Shown: positions 36,073 to 43,334 of the stretch, one piece after another
Layout of the letters: every line of letters starts with the position of its first letter
Numbering within the stretch: position 1 is the stretch's first letter
Source of the DNA: Acidobacteriota bacterium
GTDB lineage: Bacteria > Acidobacteriota > Blastocatellia > Pyrinomonadales > Pyrinomonadaceae
Assembly (NCBI GenBank): GCA_019639175.1
Contig: JAHBSK010000001.1
Span: 558,001 to 622,000, forward strand
Reading direction: 5' to 3'
DNA length: 64,000 nt
The notes under the pieces: model-generated
What the model saw: the letters and a program-made list of their open reading frames with translations, nothing else
Told to the model about the DNA's origin: nothing
Databases searched by the model: none
Made by a program: the position numbers and the translations under genes

Positions 36073-37608
36073 ATGCGAAAATTTGCATATTTTTTAGTTA
36101 AATTACTTCTAGGCCTTCAATTAACATTTGCCCAACCCGTGGCTGACATAGGTTCGAGGCTTGAACTTTTTGTTGACGATCATTTGATCGAAAGCCTTTC
36201 GGGCGGAGCCTCGCTGAGACTGCATAGTCCAACCCCAAAAGAGATCGTCCTGGTCCACGATGCGCCGTGGGAAGGGAACGGCTCCGGCTATCATAGTGTT
36301 TTTAAGGATGGCGATAAGTACAAAATGTATTACAAAGCCTGGCAGCATTCCGCAAGCCCCGGATCAAGCGGCGTTAATAAATCCTATCTGGCTTATGCAG
36401 AAAGTGTCGATGGAATAAATTGGATAAAGCCTGCTCTCGGCATTTTAGAGTTCAACGGCTCAAAAAATAACAATATTGTTTTAATCAGCGAGAAGGTCGG
36501 AAACTATAATGTGACGGCAGGGCTGCCGGGTGTTTTTAAGGATCAGAATCCTGATGCGCCTGCAGATGAACGTTATAAGGCATTAATAGTTTCTTCTGCT
36601 CATGGGACAGACTATCATGGATTATTGGCGTATAAGTCACCTGACGGAATCAATTGGAAGCTTATGTCCGATCAGCTTATTCTGAAAGATGATGCATTCG
36701 ATAATCAGAACATCGCCTTCTGGGATCCTATGACGAAAGAATACAGGATCTATTGGAGATACTGGACTGAGAGTCAGAAAACCGCTTTATATCGCGGCAT
36801 TCGTGGCATCAAAACGGCCACTAGTAAAGACTTTATCAATTGGGAAAATAAGCAGGTTCTCAAGTATCTAGATTCGCCTGAGGAACACCTCTATACTAGC
36901 CCCATCGAACCATACTTTCGGGCTCCGCACATTTATATTGGCTACCCTGCTCGCTATCTTGAACGCCCATGGTCTCCTTCTTTGAGAGCTTTACCTGAAG
37001 TAGAAGAACGAGAGTATAGGTCGTCCAGAGTTCAGCGATACGGAACGACAATAACTGATTCATTGTTCATGGCGGGACGCGATGCCAGAACTTTTAAAAG
37101 ATGGAATGAAGCGTTCCTAAGGCCGGAAATTGAAAGGTCAGGGAGTTGGACATATGGAGATAACTTCATTGCATGGGGGCTAATAGAAACCCCGTCCGAT
37201 CTCCCTGGAGCGCCCAATGAGATATCGCTATACGTTTCCGAAAACTATTGGAAGGGAAATGCCAGCAAAGTTCGTAGGTACACCTTGAGGCTTGATGGGT
37301 TTGTCTCAGTCAACGGTTCGGCAAAAGGGGGAGAATTGCTTACAAAGAAGATACGATTCAGTGGCACATCACTTAATCTTAACTTCTCTTCGTCAGCCGC
37401 CGGGGGAATTCTGGTTGAGATTCTCGATGAGAAAGGAAACCCGATCCCAAATTATTCGTCTAAGGATTGTGATGTTATTTTTGGAGATACCATTAAGAGA
37501 AAGGTCACATGGAAAGGTGAGTCAGACCTATCGTCGCTGGAGGGAAAAGTGGTTCAGTTGCGCTTCAAACTTACTGATGCGGATCTTTATTCGTTTCAGT
37601 TCGAGTAA
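36073..37608 (+). CDS. Exported beta-propeller protein, glycoside-hydrolase-like, function unassigned
   Basis: 511 residues with signal peptide (ends near TFAQ). Repeated units of the type 'Y.SVFKDGDKYKMYYKA', 'AESVDGINWIKP', 'YKSPDGINWKL', 'FWDPMTKEYRIYWRY' and 'ATSKDFINWEN' are the pattern of five-bladed propellers found in GH32/43/68-type and related enzymes. A beta-sandwich-like tail spans about 400-511. I cannot name a family or catalytic acid pair. It is the last gene of module 2 and probably acts on the same sulfated substrate as the sulfatase encoded upstream. Confidence 0.55.
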   Translation: MRKFAYFLVKLLLGLQLTFAQPVADIGSRLELFVDDHLIESLSGGASLRLHSPTPKEIVLVHDAPWEGNGSGYHSVFKDGDKYKMYYKAWQHSASPGSSGVNKSYLAYAESVDGINWIKPALGILEFNGSKNNNIVLISEKVGNYNVTAGLPGVFKDQNPDAPADERYKALIVSSAHGTDYHGLLAYKSPDGINWKLMSDQLILKDDAFDNQNIAFWDPMTKEYRIYWRYWTESQKTALYRGIRGIKTATSKDFINWENKQVLKYLDSPEEHLYTSPIEPYFRAPHIYIGYPARYLERPWSPSLRALPEVEEREYRSSRVQRYGTTITDSLFMAGRDARTFKRWNEAFLRPEIERSGSWTYGDNFIAWGLIETPSDLPGAPNEISLYVSENYWKGNASKVRRYTLRLDGFVSVNGSAKGGELLTKKIRFSGTSLNLNFSSSAAGGILVEILDEKGNPIPNYSSKDCDVIFGDTIKRKVTWKGESDLSSLEGKVVQLRFKLTDADLYSFQFE

Positions 37609-37805
37609 GATGGCGATACTGAGAAGTGTGACGATGCTGTTCTTCTGGAGCGGTTTTTGAAATTGAGTGATCTTGGTTGGGATCTGTTGTTGAATCAGTT
37701 TGAGCGTTTGATATTTTGGTCACTTCCGCTAGTGAAGAGAACTGAGTTGATATATCGGTCTAATGGTTGCTCACGTGCATTATTGCACTTCTGAAAATCA
37801 TATAT
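37609..37805. other. Intergenic region before operator 3
   Basis: About 200 bp without a recognisable gene. A short open frame runs from about 37627 to 37793 but matches nothing I know and has no ribosome-binding site; it may be decayed coding sequence at the end of module 2. No strong terminator is visible. Confidence 0.35.
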
Positions 37806-37823
37806 TGTTCAGCCCGCTGAACA
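37806..37823. promoter_or_regulatory. IclR-type operator (site 3), upstream of receptor module 3
   Basis: TGTTCAGCCCGCTGAACA, identical over all 18 bp to the core of the palindrome beside the iclR-type gene. It is centred 71 bp before the start expected from the promoter at 37851-37879, the same as at site 2. Confidence 0.7.
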
Positions 37824-37850
37824 AAGCATCCCAAATCGCAAAGTTTTCTG

Positions 37851-37879
37851 TTTACAAAGAAAGGTATCTGACCTAACGT
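37851..37879 (+). promoter_or_regulatory. Candidate promoter of receptor module 3
   Basis: -35 TTTACA (37851-37856), 17-bp spacer, -10 TAACGT (37874-37879). Position relative to operator and ops-like element is the same as in module 2, although the sequences between are diverged. Confidence 0.4.
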
Positions 37880-38019
37880 GACAGGAACAGGATTCAATTG
37901 CGTAAAAACATCTGATAAAGCGGGAGTATCGGAACCTCAACTTCCTCACGAGCCGGTACGTTGCCCGTCAGATCGGAAATTGGATCATCGGATCGTTCAA
38001 GTCGGATGGCTGCAAAATG

Positions 38020-38666
38020 CGCTCCGAAATGGCGGCAGCCTGTAAGGTTTCCGTTTCTACTTACTTCCAGCCCCACAAATGACCGAACGGGAATGGCGGC
38101 GATGATATTCGGCTTCATACAGCGCATCCCATTCATGCCCCGGCTTACGGCAGGAACGAACGATAACGCTAAAATCTAAAGTTGATCGGCAGGAGAAATA
38201 AATCATGAAAAAGACAGTGCATCTTTTCACTCTCGCTCTGTTTATGTTGGGCGGACATATCTGTTTTGCCCAGACCGCAAATCAGGGAACGTTGGTCGGG
38301 ACGGTCAGGGACCCGAACGGCCAGGCATTGCCATCGGTCGCTGTTACCGTAACGAACATCAGCACAGGTGTTAGCAGGGCGGTGACGTCAGATGCGAACG
38401 GCAATTATAGACTGGATTTCCTACAGCCGGGCAACTATCGGATCCAGGCGGAATTGTCGGGGTTCCGGAAGATGGAAATACCGCAAGTGACCATAAATGT
38501 TAATCAGATCCACCGTGCTGATGTAAGGATGGAGATCGGAGAAGTGACGGAGGAGGTCGTGGTCACAGATGACAGAAGCCTGGGCATCAATACTGAAAAT
38601 CCCACGCTCGGCGAGGTCATCAGCGAACAGCTCATAGACAACATGCCGCTGAACGGCAGGGAGTTT
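38020..38666 (+). repeat. Direct repeat copy B: leader plus 5' part of receptor gene
   Basis: Second copy of the tract at 30568-31213, same orientation, 7452 bp away, with one extra C in the leader. It ends at the same GREF codons in the receptor gene. Confidence 0.85.
38026..38043 (+). promoter_or_regulatory. ops-like element 3 in the receptor leader
   Basis: GAAATGGCGGCAGCCTGT; core at 38031, exactly 225 bp after operator 3 and about 173 nt before the receptor ATG. Confidence 0.58.
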
Positions 38667-41597
38667 GTCGAGTTGTCGGGGTTGGTTCCCGGTGTGGAAA
38701 CGGGCGGCGGAAAAACAGGACAGGTCGCAAGTAAGGGAACTTCGGCAGCATTTGGCGGAGCGCGTTCCTCATATAACTCCTATTACGTTGACGGAGCGGA
38801 TTCGACCGACAACTATTTTGGACAACTGGTCTCGTCGCCTGCCCTGGATGCGATCAAGGAATTCCGTGTTGAAACAAGTCTTTATTCAGCACGATACGGA
38901 CGTGCCGGCGGCGGTGTCATCAGCGTTGTCACCAAATCGGGAACAAACAGGTTTAGCGGCTCGCTCTACGAATTTCACCGGAGCCAGATGTTTGACGCTA
39001 TCCCATATTTCTATACGGGGCCAAAAGAAGATAGGCCGGTCTATTTGCAGAACCAATTTGGCGGGACCTTTGGCGGCCCGATCTTTAAGAACAAGACGTT
39101 CTTTTTCTTCAGCGCCGAATTTTATCGTCAGCGAAAGCCGGGACAATTCATAGAGGGATTTGCTCCGACAGCATTGGAGAGGCAGGGAGATTTCAGCCAG
39201 ACGCTTAATCCATATACCGGAGCGCCGGTCGTGATAGCACACCCATATCAGTATCAGGTAACGGCAACTTGTCCCGATCCGACACAACCGCCAGTTCTTC
39301 CGCCCGGTCAAACTACGCCGCCGACAACAGCACAGCATTGTCAGCAGGTCATAATACCGAGCAAGATCTTGCCGTCGAACATAATCAATCCACTAGGCCA
39401 AAGGTTGATGGATCTGATCCCGGATCCTAATTTTGATGATCCGGTCTTTAATCTGCGCGTTTTCAAAAGCGGTCGGCGATCTACGGATAAATATCTGATA
39501 AAATTCGACCACAACTTCAAAGACGGGAGTGTGCTGAACGGAAGTTATAACTACGGTATTTACGACAATACAACACCGGGCCTCACCGAGTTTGCGGATA
39601 CCAACGCATACGACTACGGCAAAACCCTTGCGGTTGGCTACACGCGTCCGATCACCAATCGTCTTGTGAGCGATACGAAGTTCAACTATACCTGGAGCGA
39701 TAACGGCTCCAAACACGCCGCTTCCGATAAGAACTATGCGGCCGAATATGACTTTTGGTTAGGGCGTGAGAAACCGGATGTGATGGGTTTTCCAAGAGTC
39801 CAGGTCTATACCGTTGGCAACAGATTCATGACCCTGGGTTCGCAAGGCCCCAACATGCGTGACAATCACACGATGTATATTCGTGAGGACCTTGTCTATG
39901 TCAAAGGAAATCACACGTTTTCTTTTGGCGGTGATTTCAAGGCTCAGGATTATGGTTGGCTTTATGATGTGGCAATGTTCGGAGCGTACTATATCGGATT
40001 CATGGAAGGAGGAACTGCGGGAAACAATCTGAATTATCGTGTCACCGGACACGCGTTCGGAAACCTGCTGACCGCCATTTCTTCCTATACCAACTACAGT
40101 TACGGAGATTCAACGTTTGCCCGCTCTGTGCGTAACGGCATTGGCCTATATTTTCAGGATGATTGGAAGGTTACGAACCGCCTTACACTAAATCTCGGTT
40201 TGAGATATGACTTTGAACCCCCATTCGCATCAAAAGACGGCAAGTTCATGACACTGAATTGGGAAACGGGCCTTCCGACCTATTCTTCAAAGGTTGACCC
40301 GGCCCTTTTGCAGGATCTGCGATTCAATTATGAAACGGGTGGCCCGAGTACTCCTTATGACTCCAATAAACTGAACTTCGGACCGCGGATCGGATTTGCT
40401 TTTCGCCCATTCAATGACAATACGACCGTTATACGCGGAGGATATGGGATCGTTTATAACAGCGAGAACCTTTATACCACCGGATACGGTTCGTTTGTTG
40501 CCCCGTTCAGCAGCCAGTTCTTATGGCGAACCCGGGCGGCTCTGCAGCCGGATCGGATCAATCATCTTATCCCGATGGATCAGGAGCCATATCAGTTGCC
40601 GCTCACTTCTCCGACCAGTCCGGGCAACACATGGATCAATCCCCGCTATTATCCGACCGGAAATGTGCAGCACTGGAATCTTGGCGGTTCAAGAGAGTTG
40701 GGATGGGGCGTAGTGGCTGAACTTTCGTATGTTGGTTCCAAAGGAACTCACCTCAACGGCCTGGGTTCAATGCGGAGTTACGATCCTGACCTGCTGGCAA
40801 GGATAGCAGCAAACAACCCAGGTTGGGTGACGGGCGGAGGAAGCAATGTTGTGAGCATGCGACTGAAAGGATTCAATTCCAGCTATCATTCGATGCAGGC
40901 GAAACTCAGCAAAAGGTTCCGAGATGGAATAAGTTTTCTGGCCGCTTATACATGGGCCCACGCCCTGGCCGAGGCGTCGAATGATTTTGTCGATGAGAAT
41001 CTTGACGAGATCGATCCGGAAAATCCGGGTACATACGTCTATAACAGGATCAGGACAAATGCCGATTTTGATGTACGGCACAGGTTCACGCTTTCCGGTA
41101 CCTATGAACTGCCGTTCGGCAGAGGGAAAATGTTCGGCAATGACTGGAATCCTGTTGTCAACACTCTATTGGGCGGATGGCGCGTAAACATGATCACAAC
41201 CATGCAGAGCGGCCAGCCGTTTAGCGTCAGAGGTGCGAACGGACGCGCACCTGACAGGATATGCGATGGAAATCTTCCTTCGGATCAAAGAACCGTCGAG
41301 GTTTGGTTTGATTACACTTGTTTTGTTGACATGCCAACTACGAATGTCAATGGTAACTCTCCGCCAAATATCATCAGAGGGCCAAACCTGATCAGCTTCG
41401 ATTTTGGCGCCCACAAGGATATCCGTTTTGGCGAGACCATGAGGCTTCAGTTGAGGGGTGAGGTGTTCAATGCATTCAATAGGGTCAATCTGTTGGGGCC
41501 TAGCCTGAACTATTTTGTTACAAATCCTTCAGGGGCACGGATCACTCGCCAGCGTGACAACAGAAGTATTCAGCTTGGAATACGCTTTTTCTTTTAG
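38205..41597 (+). CDS. TonB-dependent receptor, Oar-type (module 3)
   Basis: 1130 residues with the same organisation as the module-2 receptor: signal peptide cleaved near CFAQ, regulatory domain about 28-110, plug with PLNGREFVELSGLVPGV and YYVDGADSTDN, barrel ending LGIRFFF. GGCAGGAG in the leader gives a good ribosome-binding site. A Pro/Gln-rich stretch with two Cys around 350-400 (extracellular loop) differs from the paralogue and could set ligand specificity. It heads the 23-kb module 3. Confidence 0.88.
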   Translation: MKKTVHLFTLALFMLGGHICFAQTANQGTLVGTVRDPNGQALPSVAVTVTNISTGVSRAVTSDANGNYRLDFLQPGNYRIQAELSGFRKMEIPQVTINVNQIHRADVRMEIGEVTEEVVVTDDRSLGINTENPTLGEVISEQLIDNMPLNGREFVELSGLVPGVETGGGKTGQVASKGTSAAFGGARSSYNSYYVDGADSTDNYFGQLVSSPALDAIKEFRVETSLYSARYGRAGGGVISVVTKSGTNRFSGSLYEFHRSQMFDAIPYFYTGPKEDRPVYLQNQFGGTFGGPIFKNKTFFFFSAEFYRQRKPGQFIEGFAPTALERQGDFSQTLNPYTGAPVVIAHPYQYQVTATCPDPTQPPVLPPGQTTPPTTAQHCQQVIIPSKILPSNIINPLGQRLMDLIPDPNFDDPVFNLRVFKSGRRSTDKYLIKFDHNFKDGSVLNGSYNYGIYDNTTPGLTEFADTNAYDYGKTLAVGYTRPITNRLVSDTKFNYTWSDNGSKHAASDKNYAAEYDFWLGREKPDVMGFPRVQVYTVGNRFMTLGSQGPNMRDNHTMYIREDLVYVKGNHTFSFGGDFKAQDYGWLYDVAMFGAYYIGFMEGGTAGNNLNYRVTGHAFGNLLTAISSYTNYSYGDSTFARSVRNGIGLYFQDDWKVTNRLTLNLGLRYDFEPPFASKDGKFMTLNWETGLPTYSSKVDPALLQDLRFNYETGGPSTPYDSNKLNFGPRIGFAFRPFNDNTTVIRGGYGIVYNSENLYTTGYGSFVAPFSSQFLWRTRAALQPDRINHLIPMDQEPYQLPLTSPTSPGNTWINPRYYPTGNVQHWNLGGSRELGWGVVAELSYVGSKGTHLNGLGSMRSYDPDLLARIAANNPGWVTGGGSNVVSMRLKGFNSSYHSMQAKLSKRFRDGISFLAAYTWAHALAEASNDFVDENLDEIDPENPGTYVYNRIRTNADFDVRHRFTLSGTYELPFGRGKMFGNDWNPVVNTLLGGWRVNMITTMQSGQPFSVRGANGRAPDRICDGNLPSDQRTVEVWFDYTCFVDMPTTNVNGNSPPNIIRGPNLISFDFGAHKDIRFGETMRLQLRGEVFNAFNRVNLLGPSLNYFVTNPSGARITRQRDNRSIQLGIRFFF

Positions 41598-41606
41598 ATA
41601 GACAAG

Positions 41607-41643
41607 TGCTGTTTGCCGGATCGATGACCTCCGGCAAACAGCA
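41607..41643 (+). other. Intercistronic hairpin between receptor and sulfatase genes (module 3)
   Basis: Perfect 13-bp inverted repeat TGCTGTTTGCCGG...CCGGCAAACAGCA with an 11-nt loop, 10 bp after the receptor stop. No T-run follows. It occupies the same place as the stem at 34117-34167 but is unrelated in sequence, suggesting a conserved function. Confidence 0.5.
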
Positions 41644-41666
41644 TTGCCATATACCAGAGGTCAGTA

Positions 41667-43289
41667 GTGGGAGATATGAAGAAGATAGATCGGCGTGAAT
41701 TTATCGGGGCAGGTGTCGGGGCCTTGGCCTTCGGGGCTTCGATGGTACAAGGGCAGAAAAAAGACAAGAGGCCGAACATCATAATGATCGTGGCGGATGA
41801 CCTTGGTTTTGCCGATCTGGGGTGTTATGGCGGCGAGATAAACACGCCGAATCTGGACAAACTGGCGGCCGAAGGGATGCGTTTCAAGCAGTTCTTTAAT
41901 TGTGCCGTATGCAATGTTTCGCGGGTTGCAATGCTGACAGGCGTTCACCCGCGATTCAGCGCCGGAGGGCTTTTGAAGGATGATATGGCGACCATCGCGA
42001 CCGTCCTTAAAAAGGCCGGTTATCAAACGGCGATGAGCGGCAAATGGCATCTGACGGTTCCGGCAACCGGAAAGCACACGCCGAACGAACACGGTTTTGA
42101 TGAGTATTACGGAGCAAAGATCGGAGCCATAAATTTCTTTGACCCGCCCGGCGGCGATCCGCCTTTTCTTAAACACGCAGGCCCGGAACGTCCGTTTGTG
42201 CATAATGAAAAGATAATTGAAAGCGTTCCGAAAGATTATTACGTTACTGACGCGATCACGGATCATTCGATAGAACAGATCAAGAAATTTGCAAAAAGCG
42301 ACAACCCGTTCTTCCTGCATCTGGCACATTTTGCACCGCATTACCCGATGCATGCATTGCCGGAGGACATCGCCAAATATCGCGGCAAATATGACGAAGG
42401 CTATATGGTGCTGCGTGAGCGTCGCTACCGCAATATGATCGCCAAAGGCATAATTTCCGATAAATGGGAATTGCCAGATCCCGACAAAAAGCTGGGAAAT
42501 TGGCGCTATGATCTGGCGGTCGATGCCTGGGACACCATCAAGGAAAGAAAATGGGAGATCGAAAAGATGGAGGTCTATTCGGCGATGGTTGACCGCCTTG
42601 ACCAAAATATCGGCCGGTTGATGCGCTCATTGAAAGAGACCGGACAGGATGACAACACACTGATAGTTTTCTTTTCAGATAATGGCGGCTGCGCCAGCGA
42701 CATAACGCCCGATGGCGAAAAGTATCAGGAGTATCGCGACTACAATAAAGGCAAGGTCGCCGGCACAAAAGACAGCTATATTTTCTGCGGGCCGGGATGG
42801 GCGACGGCACAGTCCTCACCTTTTCGGCGTTATAAAACTTGGACCTACGAAGGCGGTTTGACCACACCGATGATCGTTTGGTGGAAAGGCAAGGTCAAGC
42901 CCAATTCCATGACGAACGAGATCGGCCATCTGATAGACCTGATGCCGACCTTTCTTGAAGCCGCAGGTGCTTCTTATCCCAAAGAAATGAACGACAAAAA
43001 GCTCGTTCCGCTTGAGGGAACAAGTCTTTTGCCTGTTCTGAACGGCAAGAAACACAAAAAGGAACGCGAACTCGGATGGTTCCTGTACGGCTCACGTGCC
43101 TACCGCATTGGAAAATGGAAACTCGTTTGGGGAGTCACCGCAAGAAAATGGGAACTCTACGATATGGAGGCCGACCGAACCGAGACGACCGACCTCGCAG
43201 CCAAACATCCTGAGATGGTCAAAAAACTTAGCAGTGCATGGCGGAAATGGGCAGAGCGCAGCGAGGTTCCCGTGAACCAAAGGGCATAG
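41667..43289 (+). CDS. Sulfatase (family S1-like), Tat-exported, atypical active-site motif
   Basis: 540 residues from a GTG at 41667 with AGAGG six bases upstream; an ATG at 41676 is the alternative. Tat-like IDRREFIGAG leader. DDLGFADLG, SGKWHL, HFAPHYP and FFSDNGG motifs are intact. The modification site is CNVSR (Cys82-Arg86), with Val where Pro or Ala is usual. Strongly similar to the module-2 sulfatase over most of its length, including RRYKTWTYEGG, so the pair arose by duplication with the receptors. Confidence 0.87.
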   Translation: MGDMKKIDRREFIGAGVGALAFGASMVQGQKKDKRPNIIMIVADDLGFADLGCYGGEINTPNLDKLAAEGMRFKQFFNCAVCNVSRVAMLTGVHPRFSAGGLLKDDMATIATVLKKAGYQTAMSGKWHLTVPATGKHTPNEHGFDEYYGAKIGAINFFDPPGGDPPFLKHAGPERPFVHNEKIIESVPKDYYVTDAITDHSIEQIKKFAKSDNPFFLHLAHFAPHYPMHALPEDIAKYRGKYDEGYMVLRERRYRNMIAKGIISDKWELPDPDKKLGNWRYDLAVDAWDTIKERKWEIEKMEVYSAMVDRLDQNIGRLMRSLKETGQDDNTLIVFFSDNGGCASDITPDGEKYQEYRDYNKGKVAGTKDSYIFCGPGWATAQSSPFRRYKTWTYEGGLTTPMIVWWKGKVKPNSMTNEIGHLIDLMPTFLEAAGASYPKEMNDKKLVPLEGTSLLPVLNGKKHKKERELGWFLYGSRAYRIGKWKLVWGVTARKWELYDMEADRTETTDLAAKHPEMVKKLSSAWRKWAERSEVPVNQRA

Positions 43290-43334
43290 GCCTGTGATTG
43301 GGAAGAAAGATCACTTATCTTTTGACCGGCTTTC

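Noticed and set aside
30421-38136. Conserved antisense reading frames (30421-30807 and 37894-38136, minus strand) with a shared GLEVSRNGNLTG stretch
   Set aside because: They cover the duplicated leader and the ops-like element; the similarity is explained by DNA conservation of the leader. No ribosome-binding site or protein-like composition supports translation.
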